From Algoriphagus sp. A40 (GTDB lineage Bacteria > Bacteroidota > Bacteroidia > Cytophagales > Cyclobacteriaceae), in NCBI RefSeq assembly GCF_002002735.1, contig NZ_MUNY01000035.1, positions 62,001 through 126,000 of the forward strand: a stretch of DNA of 64,000 nucleotides, read 5' to 3'. The translations under genes and the position numbers were made by a program. Below, in pieces: positions 31,268 to 39,279 of this stretch (position 1 is its first letter; each line of letters begins with the position of its first letter). A model generated the notes under the pieces. The model searched no databases and had not been told where the DNA came from. It worked only from the letters and a program-made list of their open reading frames with translations.

Positions 31268-32295
31268 CAAAAATGCTTCCAGCCCTGGGCTTTTAACTGC
31301 ACCGCAGTTCCGCTTTTGGTCACCAAAAACTTTCCTTCTTCCGCCTTCGTCATGTGGCCGATGAAGTGGATATCGGGATGTTTTTCCAGCTTCGCAAAAT
31401 CTTTTTGATCAATCGTGAAGAGCAATTCATAATCCTCGCCACCATTGAGCACGCAGGTGATTGGGTCCAGATTGAGTTCTACAGCCGTGTCAAAGGTCTG
31501 CTTGTCGATTGGGAGTTTGTCTTCGTAGATTGTGGCACCAACACCAGAAGCTTTGCAGATGTGGAAGATCTCCGAAGCTAATCCGTCGGAAACGTCCATC
31601 ATGCAGGTGGGCACAACGCCCATTTCACGCAATTCGTGGATAATGTCCATCCGGGCATCCGGCTTCAATTGACGGCCGGTTACGACATCGTATTTGCTCA
31701 GCTCGGGCTTCATGTCTGGGTTTGCCAGATAGACTTGCTTCTCTCTCTCAAGAATCTGTAAACCAATCAAGGCTGAGCCTAAGTCGCCAGTCACGCAGAG
31801 AATGTCGTTGACTTTGGCACCTGATCGATAAGTAATCTGATCTTTTTGAGCTTCCCCAATTGCAGTGATTGAAATCACTAATCCACCCCGGGATGCAGTG
31901 GTGTCTCCTCCTACCAAATCCACTCCGTAATGCTCACAAGCGGCGTTGATGCCGGCATACAGGTCATCCACAGCCTCCACAGAAAAACGATTGGAGAGGG
32001 CAATGCTCACAGTAATTTGCTTCGGAATAGCATTCATGGCTGCAATATCGGAGACATTCACGGCCACGGCCTTGAACCCGACGTGAGTCAAAGGCGCGTA
32101 GGACAGATCAAAATGAACTCCTTCCAGCAGCAGATCCGTTGTCACCACTTTGACATGATCTCCTGCCTCGATGACTGCTGCGTCATCGCCTATCCCTTTG
32201 AGTGAGGATGCGTTTTTAAGAATTACTTTCTCGTTTAGATGATCTATCAGGCCAAACTCACCCAATTCTCTGATTTCTGTTCTTACGTCTGACAT
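31267..32295 (-). CDS. thiL: Thiamine-monophosphate kinase
   Basis: It phosphorylates TMP to the active cofactor TPP. The 342-residue product has the PurM-like N domain with GIGDDAAVI (magnesium/ATP Asp pair) near residue 36, the VSDIAAMNAIPK strand and LVGGDTTAS. The C domain has MDVSDGLASEIFHIC and the closing GGEDYELLFTI. All nucleotide- and metal-binding aspartates expected for ThiL are visible. It is not next to other thiamine genes. It lies about 130 bp past the mce gene, on the same strand, with REP-like and A/T-rich repeats in the gap. Confidence 0.95.
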   Translation of the reverse strand: MSDVRTEIRELGEFGLIDHLNEKVILKNASSLKGIGDDAAVIEAGDHVKVVTTDLLLEGVHFDLSYAPLTHVGFKAVAVNVSDIAAMNAIPKQITVSIALSNRFSVEAVDDLYAGINAACEHYGVDLVGGDTTASRGGLVISITAIGEAQKDQITYRSGAKVNDILCVTGDLGSALIGLQILEREKQVYLANPDMKPELSKYDVVTGRQLKPDARMDIIHELREMGVVPTCMMDVSDGLASEIFHICKASGVGATIYEDKLPIDKQTFDTAVELNLDPITCVLNGGEDYELLFTIDQKDFAKLEKHPDIHFIGHMTKAEEGKFLVTKSGTAVQLKAQGWKHF

Positions 32296-32330
32296 GGTAG
32301 TTTACGATGTTTTATTTTACGAGAGATGAT

Positions 32331-32352
32331 TTCGACTTCGCTCAGTCTGACA
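32331..32352. repeat. REP-like core, third copy
   Basis: TTCGACTTCGCTCAGTCTGACA matches the CTTCGACTCCGCTCAGTGTGACA core found twice upstream of lysS, here in the gap between thiL and mce. Confidence 0.6.
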
Positions 32353-32390
32353 ATACATCAGATTCACTAAGCTGGAATCGTAAGGGACTT

Positions 32391-32426
32391 CAATCTTCCA
32401 ATTTTTCAATTTTCAAATCTTCCAAT
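32391..32426. repeat. TTCAA-rich degenerate repeat at mce stop codon
   Basis: CAATCTTCC, AATTTTTCAA, TTTTCAAAT and CTTCCAATCA give repeated CAA elements at irregular 7-9 bp spacing that run into the mce stop codon (32428-32426). The register is not strict, so membership in the heptad family is tentative. Confidence 0.4.
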
Positions 32427-32824
32427 CAAATCTCCTGGCACAACTCCACCAGCACCCCATTAGTGCTTCGGGGATGCAAAAATACCACTAATTTATTGTC
32501 TGCACCTTGTTTGGGTGTTTCATTCAGGATTTCAAATCCGGCTTCTTTGAGCCTTTGTACTTCTGAACGGATGTCTTCCACGTCGAAGGCGATATGGTGC
32601 ACGCCCTCTGATTTTTTCTCTAAATATTTTGCAATCGGACTGTCTGGAAGTGTGGCTTGCAGCAGTTCGACTTTGGTTTCACCCACTTGAAAAAAACTTG
32701 TTTCCACCCCTTCTCCGTCCACAGATTCTGTTTTGAAATGCGCTTTTCCCAACAATCTGGTAAAGAGCTGATTGGATTTTTCCAGATCTGAGACAGCTAT
32801 TCCGATATGTTCGATTTTCCTCAT
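32426..32824 (-). CDS. mce: Methylmalonyl-CoA epimerase
   Basis: It interconverts (R)- and (S)-methylmalonyl-CoA in propionate/succinate metabolism. The 132-residue vicinal-oxygen-chelate protein starts KIEHIGIAVSDLEKSNQLFTRLLGK with a metal-binding histidine. It has GVHHIAFDVEDI with the second histidine and ends in VVFLHPRSTNGVLVELCQ, which carries the glutamate ligand. Length and motifs fit Mce well, distinguishing it from generic glyoxalases. The mutase and acyl-CoA carboxylase partner genes are elsewhere, apart from the carboxyltransferase at 21 kb. Confidence 0.92.
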   Translation of the reverse strand: MRKIEHIGIAVSDLEKSNQLFTRLLGKAHFKTESVDGEGVETSFFQVGETKVELLQATLPDSPIAKYLEKKSEGVHHIAFDVEDIRSEVQRLKEAGFEILNETPKQGADNKLVVFLHPRSTNGVLVELCQEI

Positions 32825-32836
32825 CCCTTTATTTTG

Positions 32837-32844
32837 TATCTTTG
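32837..32844 (+). promoter_or_regulatory. Promoter -7 box of the canonical HesB gene
   Basis: TATCTTTG matches TAnnTTTG exactly and lies between divergent mce and the HesB gene. Transcription would begin near 32851, giving a leader of about 65 nt. No clear -33 TTG at proper spacing. Confidence 0.55.
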
Positions 32845-32914
32845 TGGCTGAATCTTTTTAGAAGAAGGTCTGTTTTGTACTTAACTTCAATCATCTAAAG
32901 TAAAGGTAAAATTT

Positions 32915-33241
32915 ATGATAGTCGTTTCTGATAAGGCCAAAGAGAGAATTCTCGAACTCAGACAAGAGGAAGGCCGCACCGAAAATGAAAATATACGGGT
33001 TTCCGTCAAAGGCGGCGGGTGTTCCGGTTTAATGTATGATTTGGGATTTGATGCCACAATCGTGGAGACCGACCATGTGTTTGAGGACAAAGGGGTGAAA
33101 ATCTTGGTGGACCGAAAGAGCCTTTTGTATCTCGCTGGAACAATCCTTGAATTTTCCGACGGATTGAACGGGAAAGGTTTCCAATTCATCAATCCCAATG
33201 CTAGCAGAACCTGCGGATGCGGGGAAAGCTTCTCGGTATAA
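32915..33241 (+). CDS. A-type iron-sulfur cluster carrier (HesB/IscA/SufA family)
   Basis: The 108-residue carrier has all three cysteine ligands: VKGGGCSGLMYDLGFDA and the C-terminal RTCGCGESFSV. It starts MIVVSDKAKERILELRQ. A-type carriers take Fe-S clusters from a scaffold to target apoproteins. No suf or isc genes adjoin it. The other A-type protein of the window (28572-28886) lacks the C-terminal pair, so this one is the canonical carrier. It has its own promoter box and is followed by an intrinsic terminator, hence a monocistronic unit. Confidence 0.92.
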   Translation: MIVVSDKAKERILELRQEEGRTENENIRVSVKGGGCSGLMYDLGFDATIVETDHVFEDKGVKILVDRKSLLYLAGTILEFSDGLNGKGFQFINPNASRTCGCGESFSV

Positions 33242-33266
33242 ATTTCTCATCTGTAATACGACTCTG

Positions 33267-33294
33267 AAAGCAGCTGTAATAGGTTGCTTTTTTT
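33267..33294 (+). terminator. Terminator of the HesB gene
   Basis: AAAGCAGC pairs with GTTGCTTT (one G-U pair) around an 8-nt loop, followed by TTTT, 25 bp after the stop codon. Confidence 0.75.
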
Positions 33295-33365
33295 ATTTTG
33301 AATAAATCAAAGCTGTGCAAAACCCCGGGAAGAGGAGGTTTGTCGGGGCATTTTTTAAAAGTTGA

Positions 33366-33397
33366 TTGACCTAAATTGCAGCCAATCCTTACCTTTG
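33366..33397 (+). promoter_or_regulatory. gcvT promoter
   Basis: TTG at 33366-33368, a 21-bp spacer and TACCTTTG at 33390-33397 match the Bacteroidota TTG-N19-21-TAnnTTTG promoter. Transcription would start near 33404, about 17 nt before the gcvT ATG, which supports the chosen start codon. Confidence 0.8.
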
Positions 33398-33420
33398 CCA
33401 GCGATAAAAAATCCCCAAAT

Positions 33421-34515
33421 ATGGAAGAGCAAATCAAAAATGTCCCTCTCAATGACCTGCACATTGCCCTCGGAGGCAAGATGGTGCCATTCGCCGGATT
33501 CAATATGCCCGTGCGCTATAGTTCCGACAATGAAGAGCACCTATGTGTGAGAAATGGGGTAGGGGTTTTTGATGTTTCCCACATGGGAGAATTTATGGTC
33601 GAAGGACCGGAAGCACTCAATCTGATCCAAAAAGTTACTTCCAACGATGCTTCCAAGCTGGTAATTGGGCAGGCGCAGTATTCCTGCTTTCCCAACGAAA
33701 CCGGAGGAATTGTAGATGATCTGATCGTTTACAAATTCGGTGAAGAAACTTATATGCTTGTGGTCAATGCCTCCAACATCGACAAAGATTGGGCTTGGAT
33801 CAACAAGTACAATACGATGGGAGCAAAGCTTACCAACGTCTCTGATGACTATTCACTTTTTGCAGTACAAGGTCCAAAAGCCATTGAGGCGGTTCAATCC
33901 CTGACGCCTGTCAATCTTTCCGAAGTTAAGTTTTACCATTTCACAGTAGGTGAATTTGCTGGGGTAAAAGATGTCATCATCTCCGGAACTGGCTACACAG
34001 GAGCTGGTGGGTTTGAGATATATGTGAAAAACGCCGATGCCGAAGCGGTTTGGAAGGCGATTTTTGAAGCAGGAAAAGACTTTGAAATCAAGCCAATCGG
34101 CTTGGGTGCTCGGGATACTTTAAGACTTGAAATGGGCTATTGTCTCTATGGGAATGACATCACGGATACCACTTCCCCAATAGAAGCCGGGCTAGGTTGG
34201 ATCACCAAATTCACCAAAGATTTCACCAATTCCGAGGCCTTGAAAAAGCAGAAAGAAGAAGGCGTGTCGCGCAAATTGGTTGGTTTTGTGATGCAGGAAA
34301 GAGGTATTCCAAGAGGACATTATCCGATCGTAGACGCTGCTAGTGAGGTGATCGGAGAGGTGACTTCGGGTACTCAATCTCCAAGCATGGGAGTGGGGAT
34401 CGGGATGGGTTATGTGAAGACCGAATTCAGCAAACCCGGAACGGAGATTTTTATCCAGATCCGAAACAAAAACCTCAAGGCCCAAATCGAAAAACTTCCC
34501 CTGCTCAAAGCTTGA
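33421..34515 (+). CDS. gcvT: Aminomethyltransferase, glycine cleavage T protein
   Basis: It releases ammonia from the aminomethyl-lipoyl H protein and passes the methylene to tetrahydrofolate. It has 364 residues from [21 protein letters not shown], a start supported by the promoter 24 bp upstream. Marks are [29 protein letters not shown], the folate-pocket [15 protein letters not shown], and [16 protein letters not shown] with its catalytic-region Asp/Arg. The GCV_T_C beta-barrel occupies the last 90 residues. GcvH and GcvP are not nearby. No glycine riboswitch was recognised upstream. The stop overlaps the comB ATG by one base. Confidence 0.95.
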   Translation: MEEQIKNVPLNDLHIALGGKMVPFAGFNMPVRYSSDNEEHLCVRNGVGVFDVSHMGEFMVEGPEALNLIQKVTSNDASKLVIGQAQYSCFPNETGGIVDDLIVYKFGEETYMLVVNASNIDKDWAWINKYNTMGAKLTNVSDDYSLFAVQGPKAIEAVQSLTPVNLSEVKFYHFTVGEFAGVKDVIISGTGYTGAGGFEIYVKNADAEAVWKAIFEAGKDFEIKPIGLGARDTLRLEMGYCLYGNDITDTTSPIEAGLGWITKFTKDFTNSEALKKQKEEGVSRKLVGFVMQERGIPRGHYPIVDAASEVIGEVTSGTQSPSMGVGIGMGYVKTEFSKPGTEIFIQIRNKNLKAQIEKLPLLKA

Positions 34516-35222
34516 TGAGAAAAGTAGAAGTTTGCTTCAGTCCCGAACTTATTCACTTGCATGAATTAACTGGTAAAACTGTGGTGGTAGTGGATATATT
34601 CCGTGCCACTTCCACCATGGTTGCCGCCTTGGCAAATGGAATAATAGAAATTCTCCCCTGTGCTGATTTGGAAGAATGCCGCTTGATGAAGGAGAAAGGC
34701 TACTTGATTGGTGGAGAGCGAAATGGTCTGACTGCTCCGGGTTTTGAAATGGGTAACTCGCCCATTGCCTATCTCAACAGTGACCATTCTGGCAGAAAAC
34801 TAGCCATGACCACGACCAACGGAACGCAAGCCATCGAAAAATCCAAAGGTGCCGATGAGATCCTAATCGGTGCTTTTCCGAATCTACAGGCTTCTGTTTC
34901 TTACATCCAGGCGCAGGACAAAGATGTCCTGATTCATTGTGCGGGTTGGAAAGGCCACTTCAATCTCGAGGATTCGATTTTTGCGGGAGCTTTGATCAAA
35001 GCTTTGGAGTCCTCCCATCATGCTGAAGAAGACGGTGCTTTGGCCATGAAATCCCTTTTCGAGCACTCGGGTCACCAACTCAAGGATTTTCTTTCCCAAG
35101 CTTCCCATGCAAAGCGGCTTCAAAATCACGGAATCGAACGGGACATCGATTTTTGTCTGACTCTGGATTTGTATGATTTTGTGGTGAAAGTGGATGAGAG
35201 AGGATTTTTGGTGAAAGTTTAG
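34515..35222 (+). CDS. comB: 2-phosphosulfolactate phosphatase family protein
   Basis: The 235-residue product matches ComB, which dephosphorylates 2-phosphosulfolactate in coenzyme M synthesis in archaea. Marks are TVVVVDIFRATSTMVAALANG at the N-terminus, GERNGLTAPGFEMGNSP and MTTTNGTQAIEKSKGADE, then a CAGWKGHFNLEDSIFAGALI segment with the likely metal-binding residues. Bacteroidota do not make coenzyme M but many produce sulfonolipids and sulfonates, so a role in sulfolactate metabolism is a reasonable guess. The ATG at 34515 overlaps the gcvT stop by one base, which couples the two genes. Confidence 0.85.
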   Translation: MRKVEVCFSPELIHLHELTGKTVVVVDIFRATSTMVAALANGIIEILPCADLEECRLMKEKGYLIGGERNGLTAPGFEMGNSPIAYLNSDHSGRKLAMTTTNGTQAIEKSKGADEILIGAFPNLQASVSYIQAQDKDVLIHCAGWKGHFNLEDSIFAGALIKALESSHHAEEDGALAMKSLFEHSGHQLKDFLSQASHAKRLQNHGIERDIDFCLTLDLYDFVVKVDERGFLVKV

Positions 35223-35457
35223 CCCGAGCAGAATCCACTTTGGATTGAGGGAAAAATGCTCCCCGTTACTTTATCCTAAATTTTTCTTTCTAAAAGATAG
35301 CTCTGAAGCTAGAAAACTCTTCTGGTTCAGTTGGAGGGGCAATTGCTTTCAGTACTTAATTCATTTCCAAACAAATATCCTGAACCTTTCTGATCCTGGT
35401 CATATTTTTTGGGTGGATTTTGAGGTAGTCTTGTGCAAAGACAAAACAACCCAGAAC

Positions 35458-35694
35458 ATGAACAGGAAGCATCCACTCTCCGAAGAATTCCCAGAGTTTG
35501 AAGAGAAAATCCTCACATTGAAAGTCGAAAATGACCATTTTAAAAAACTGTATGACCAATACGATGAAGTTGACCACCATATATACAGAGTTGAGTCAGA
35601 TGTAGAACCCTCCTCGGATGAAGTTGCCAATCAGCTTCGGATAGCCAGACTCCGGCTCAAAGACGAGATTTATAAGTTTCTGAAAGAATACTAA
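35458..35694 (+). CDS. YdcH family small coiled-coil protein (DUF465)
   Basis: The 78-residue product starts MNRKHPLSEEFPEFEEKILTLK. The frame is open far upstream, but this ATG aligns with the family start. DUF465 proteins read H-x-L-x-x-E-F-P-E at the N-terminus, followed by a single alpha-helical hairpin with H-F-x-K-L and L-K-D-E-I, all present (NDHFKKLYDQYDEVDHHIYR; LRLKDEIYKFLKEY). The role is unknown; the family is cytoplasmic. The preceding 235 bp have no clear promoter box. Confidence 0.82.
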   Translation: MNRKHPLSEEFPEFEEKILTLKVENDHFKKLYDQYDEVDHHIYRVESDVEPSSDEVANQLRIARLRLKDEIYKFLKEY

Positions 35695-35723
35695 GAGAGA
35701 AAAGGCCGGGGATTCCTGCTTTT

Positions 35724-36065
35724 TCATTTCAGTTTGTCATTTTCCCGATGGCGGTTGATGTCCCTGATATTTTTCTTTTCGAAGTTCTTCTTCATGGCTT
35801 CAGTCAGGTCCACTCCGGTTTGGTTGGCAAGACAAATCAGTACCCAAAGTACATCTGCCATTTCATCGCCTAAATCCTTGCCTTTGTCTGATTCCTTAAA
35901 GGATTGTTCTCCATAAGTTCGAGACATGATCCGGGCCAATTCCCCGACTTCTTCCATCAATATTGTCATGTTGGTTAGTTCGTTGAAGTATCGAACGCCG
36001 ACGGTCTTAATCCATTGGTCAACTTGAGTTTGGGCTTCGGAAAGGGTGATTTCAGTTTTCGTCAT
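35724..36065 (-). CDS. MazG-like nucleotide pyrophosphohydrolase
   Basis: This single-domain all-alpha NTP pyrophosphatase has 113 residues. The metal-binding pattern is complete: LMEEVGELARIM gives the E-x-x-E pair, and LGDEMADVLWVLICLANQTGVDL gives the E-x-x-D pair. The short form, unlike the two-domain MazG, resembles house-cleaning enzymes that remove non-canonical dNTPs. It ends with a basic tail (KNFEKKNIRDINRHREN). It converges on the YdcH gene and is divergent from the MlrC-type gene. Confidence 0.9.
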   Translation of the reverse strand: MTKTEITLSEAQTQVDQWIKTVGVRYFNELTNMTILMEEVGELARIMSRTYGEQSFKESDKGKDLGDEMADVLWVLICLANQTGVDLTEAMKKNFEKKNIRDINRHRENDKLK

Positions 36066-36225
36066 AGTTGCGGTGATTTAGCTTCAGGAAAAGAAGGATT
36101 AAGTGATTTCGCGCCTGCAAAGACATTGATTTTTGACCGTTCTTCGCGAAAGACTAAAGGAATTCCAATTCTTATTTTGGCCCAAAGGGATTTCTAAGTT
36201 AATTCAAGAATCAAACCCCAACCAA

Positions 36226-37788
36226 ATGAAAAACTACCCATTGTTCATTTTTCTTTTTTTGGCTTTACTCTCCTGTTCTGAGAAGGAGCAGAAAAAGCCA
36301 CTTCCAAGAATTGCCATAGCCGGACTTGCGATCGAATCAAGTACATTTTCTCCAGCCCGATCTACTACTGCCTCATTCAGAGTAAGAGTTGGGGAGGAAA
36401 TATTTTCCTATTATCCCTTTCTGGATTCTGCGGCTGCGGACAGAGCTCGGGCAAACTGGTTTCCCACATTGAGGGGCCATGCGATTCCCGGTGGTATGGT
36501 GACGCGTCCTGCATACGATTCACTTGTGGGTGTAACCTTGGAAATGCTTAGAGCCAACCTTCCTTATGATGGTCTCTTTTTCGACATTCACGGTGCGATG
36601 AGCGTGGAGGGATTGGACGATCCGGAAGGAGATTTTATCACAAAAGTGCGTGAAGTGGTGGGATTTGAAACCCTGATTTCCACCTCGATGGATTTGCATG
36701 GCAATGTTTCCCTAATCCTTGCGGAAAACTCCGACCTGATCACTTGCTACCGCATGGCTCCGCACGAGGATGCCTTGGAGTCAAAACAAAGGGCTGTAGA
36801 AAACCTCCTGGATCGACTGGAAAGCGGAAAAGGAAAACCTGCCTACAAAGCCTGGATCCCGGTTCCGATCTTGCTTCCCGGCGAAAAGACCAGCACGAGA
36901 ATTGACCCGGGAAAGAGTCTCTATGCAAAAGTAGATCCTATGACCAAAAAGGAGGGAATTATCGATGCTGCGATCTGGATAGGGTATGCCTGGGCTGACG
37001 AACCTCGAAACCACGCTGTTGTGATGGTGACCGGTGATGACGAGAAAGCGGTCAAAGAATCCGCCGAAGAACTTGCCAAGAGCTTTTGGGACGTACGAAA
37101 TGAATTTGAATTTGTCGCTCCTGTCGCTTCATTAGATGAGAGTATTGATATGGCGATTGTCAGCGACAAAAAGCCGTTTATGATCAGTGACATGGGTGAT
37201 AATCCCACTGCCGGTGGTGCCGGAGACGTGACCTGGACTTTGACAGAAATCCTCAAAAGAGCGGAGTTCAAAACCGAAAATGGCCCGACCTTAATCTATG
37301 CGTCGATCCCGGGCCCCGAGTTGGTCGAGAAAGCGATTGCTGCCGGCGTAGGAGGAAAGGTTGAAGGTACTGTTGGTGCTGCCATAGACAACAGATTTGC
37401 CCCGCCGGTGATGTTGAAAGGAACTGTGGAAGCTATCAAAGAGGGAGATGAAGAAGCCGAGGTCGAAGTGGTGTTGAAAGTAGGCTCTGTTCGTGTGATC
37501 GTGACAAAAAAGCGGAAGCCCTACCATAATGAAAGTGACTTCACCGAATTGGATCTGAAGCCAAGAGAAGCGGATATCGTGGTCGTTAAGATCGGCTATC
37601 TGGTTCCGGAATTATATGACATGCGGGGTGATTGGGTTATGGCCCAGACACCTGGAGGCGTGGATCAGGATTTGGAGCGGCTTGGCTATAAGCGGATCCA
37701 CCGACCGATGTTTCCTCTGGACAAGGATATGGCAGATCCGGATCTGACGGCGAGGTTTGTCCCGCTGTCTGGAGAGTCAAAAAAATAG
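36226..37788 (+). CDS. M81 (MlrC-like) metallopeptidase family lipoprotein
   Basis: The ATG at 36226 gives 520 residues with a lipoprotein signal (MKNYPLFIFLFLALLSC, Cys17). The remainder is a full MlrC/DUF1485 module. N-terminal IAIAGLAIESSTFSP is followed by YDGLFFDIHGAM and ISTSMDLHGNVS, which hold the zinc ligands (Asp, His, His). MISDMGDNPTAGGAGDVTW and the C-terminal domain from about residue 400 complete the protein. The family was defined from microcystin breakdown, where MlrC opens the linear peptide; most homologues have unknown substrates. Lipid anchoring indicates a periplasmic peptide or amide hydrolase. It is followed directly by a strong terminator. Confidence 0.88.
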   Translation: MKNYPLFIFLFLALLSCSEKEQKKPLPRIAIAGLAIESSTFSPARSTTASFRVRVGEEIFSYYPFLDSAAADRARANWFPTLRGHAIPGGMVTRPAYDSLVGVTLEMLRANLPYDGLFFDIHGAMSVEGLDDPEGDFITKVREVVGFETLISTSMDLHGNVSLILAENSDLITCYRMAPHEDALESKQRAVENLLDRLESGKGKPAYKAWIPVPILLPGEKTSTRIDPGKSLYAKVDPMTKKEGIIDAAIWIGYAWADEPRNHAVVMVTGDDEKAVKESAEELAKSFWDVRNEFEFVAPVASLDESIDMAIVSDKKPFMISDMGDNPTAGGAGDVTWTLTEILKRAEFKTENGPTLIYASIPGPELVEKAIAAGVGGKVEGTVGAAIDNRFAPPVMLKGTVEAIKEGDEEAEVEVVLKVGSVRVIVTKKRKPYHNESDFTELDLKPREADIVVVKIGYLVPELYDMRGDWVMAQTPGGVDQDLERLGYKRIHRPMFPLDKDMADPDLTARFVPLSGESKK

Positions 37789-37789
37789 C

Positions 37790-37817
37790 AAAAAGCCGGA
37801 TGCGAATCCGGCTTTTT
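37790..37817. terminator. Terminator of the MlrC-like gene
   Basis: A perfect 12-bp stem AAAAAGCCGGAT / ATCCGGCTTTTT closes a GCGA tetraloop, immediately after the stop codon. The symmetric A/T flanks allow use in both directions. Confidence 0.92.
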
Positions 37818-37978
37818 GATTTGCAATGCTAAATTTTTGCCCAAAGAATTTCACGGAAAAAGAAACGAAGTTCTTCAGATTATCGTCGCCTATGCATCGG
37901 AAATCCAATCTATCAAACAGTAGAGTTAAATGATTTAGGATTGGCCTTTACCTGCTTACTACTTACGATTTACAAAAA

Positions 37979-38005
37979 CCTCCAACCTCCAACCTCCAAC
38001 CTCCC
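37979..38005. repeat. 7-bp tandem array, CCTCCAA type
   Basis: Three perfect CCTCCAA units are followed by an 8-bp variant CCTCCCAA, ending 5-10 bp from the stop codon of the DUF4136 gene (38012). Directly before it, CTTACTA, CTTACGA and TTTACAA (37955-37975) form a second short heptad run of the ATTTACG type. Confidence 0.8.
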
Positions 38006-38011
38006 AACTTC

Positions 38012-38587
38012 CTACTTCTCCTTGTGCTTCACAGGCAATTTCATGAAGATATTTTTTACGGCCATTTGCAAGTCAGATTCTATGTCTGTTTCAAATGAAA
38101 TTTCCTCCTGGGCCCAGCCTCTCCAGATCAACTTTCCTGTTTTTGGTTCCAGCATTTCTATGGACAATACCCCTTCTTCGTATTGATAAGCCGAAACTTG
38201 CCCACCTGAAACCGGCACAGCTCCACCGACATAGTAACCTGGCCCACCAAACCCGACTCCAACACTGACAGTAGGAGATTGGGTGTACTTCAACTTGTTT
38301 TCGATTTTGGTATCAAACTGAAACACCGCGTCAGGATTTTCCACATCCAATTTGAAGCCTTTTTTCAAAAGTTGTTCATTCGCTAAGTCCAGAATGTATC
38401 GGGCATAGCGTTTTTCCCCTTCCTTATTTTCGTCAACAAAATGCTCCAGATTGACCCAAGCATAGGTTTTGTAATTGTCTAGATCCACTCCTTTGGCTTT
38501 GTAGGAGTAGGTTTGCATGATGGTGCCACAGGAATATAGTGTGAGTGCCACACCAATCATAAAGGAGACAATAATGGTTTTTTTCAT
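38012..38587 (-). CDS. DUF4136 lipoprotein
   Basis: The 191-residue product has a lipoprotein signal (MKKTIIVSFMIGVALTLYSC, Cys20). The DUF4136 domain starts KAKGVDLDNYKTYAWVN, continues with LDLANEQLLKKGFKLDVENPDAVFQFDTKI and ends with GVLSIEMLEPKTGKLIWRGWAQEEI. DUF4136 lipoproteins are abundant in Bacteroidota envelopes and have no known activity; the fold resembles a TolB-N/LPP20-like ferredoxin. A glycine-rich loop (SVGVGFGGPGYYVGG) is typical. It lies downstream of a barrel gene and a second DUF4136 gene but behind a terminator, so it is at least partly separately expressed. Confidence 0.85.
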   Translation of the reverse strand: MKKTIIVSFMIGVALTLYSCGTIMQTYSYKAKGVDLDNYKTYAWVNLEHFVDENKEGEKRYARYILDLANEQLLKKGFKLDVENPDAVFQFDTKIENKLKYTQSPTVSVGVGFGGPGYYVGGAVPVSGGQVSAYQYEEGVLSIEMLEPKTGKLIWRGWAQEEISFETDIESDLQMAVKNIFMKLPVKHKEK

Positions 38588-38609
38588 TTTTAAGGGAATG
38601 TTTATGGGT

Positions 38610-38646
38610 AAAAAAAATCAGAGGATAGCCATTGACCATCCTCTGA
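38610..38646 (-). terminator. Terminator after the outer-membrane barrel gene
   Basis: On the minus strand TCAGAGGAT and ATCCTCTGA form a 9-bp stem with an 11-nt loop, followed by eight T residues. It lies about 20 bp past the stop codon of the barrel gene and only about 20 bp before the next DUF4136 gene. Confidence 0.85.
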
Positions 38647-38667
38647 AAATAAAAGTTCTAACCTAAT

Positions 38668-39264
38668 TTAATTTCCCATGAACATGTATCCTATATTGAA
38701 GGACAAGTAGGATTGAGTGGTGTCGAAATCACCCCCTGCCAAACCTAAATTGTATTTTGCTGCCAAAGAAATACCGGAATAGCGGTTGACTGAATAATAA
38801 AAACCAACCTGAGGCGTGAATGCAAAACTCCAGGCATCCTGAGTCAGCCTATAGATTCCCATGTCTGTTGCTCGTTCGGTATAAATTGTACCTACACCCA
38901 ATCCGATAAAAGGATTCAAATCCTCGCCTGGTTTCAGGTAATAATCTGTTGCAAACATAATCGGAAAGCTGTTTACAGTTCGAAACTGCTTACCTGTTAA
39001 GGATCTGTTGTCAATAGTATAAGTGTCATATGGCCTTTCATCAAAGAAAACATTCCATCCTGTATAAAATCCCACACCTACGTTGGGTTGTACCATTTTT
39101 CGGTAATCCATGGTAAACCCTCTTCCACTAAATGTGGAAACATAATCTCCAAGATCACCGGTGGCTAATCCCATAGAATAGGAAATAGTGGTCATACTTT
39201 GAGAATTAGCCTGTGTAGCAATCACCATCACCAAAAAGGCGGATATAACTATAAATTTTTTCAT
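38668..39264 (-). CDS. Outer-membrane beta-barrel protein
   Basis: The 198-residue product has a Sec signal (…ATQANSQ). A small eight-strand-like barrel of the OmpA/OmpW-porin type follows. Alternating hydrophobic strands are rich in Gly, Tyr and Phe, such as VGVGFYTGWNVFF, PIMFATDYYL, NPFIGLGVGTIY and FTPQVGFYYSV. The last strand ends YLSFNIGYMFMGN. There is no peptidoglycan-binding domain. Cytophagales encode many such barrels of unknown cargo. It lies 15 bp behind a DUF4136 lipoprotein gene, so the two are co-transcribed. Confidence 0.82.
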   Translation of the reverse strand: MKKFIVISAFLVMVIATQANSQSMTTISYSMGLATGDLGDYVSTFSGRGFTMDYRKMVQPNVGVGFYTGWNVFFDERPYDTYTIDNRSLTGKQFRTVNSFPIMFATDYYLKPGEDLNPFIGLGVGTIYTERATDMGIYRLTQDAWSFAFTPQVGFYYSVNRYSGISLAAKYNLGLAGGDFDTTQSYLSFNIGYMFMGN

Positions 39265-39279
39265 CGCTTCGTCAGTTTA

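Noticed and set aside
33298-33420. Possible glycine riboswitch upstream of gcvT
   Set aside because: A GC-rich hairpin-like segment is present, but the conserved tandem aptamer bases could not be recognised and the region is too short.
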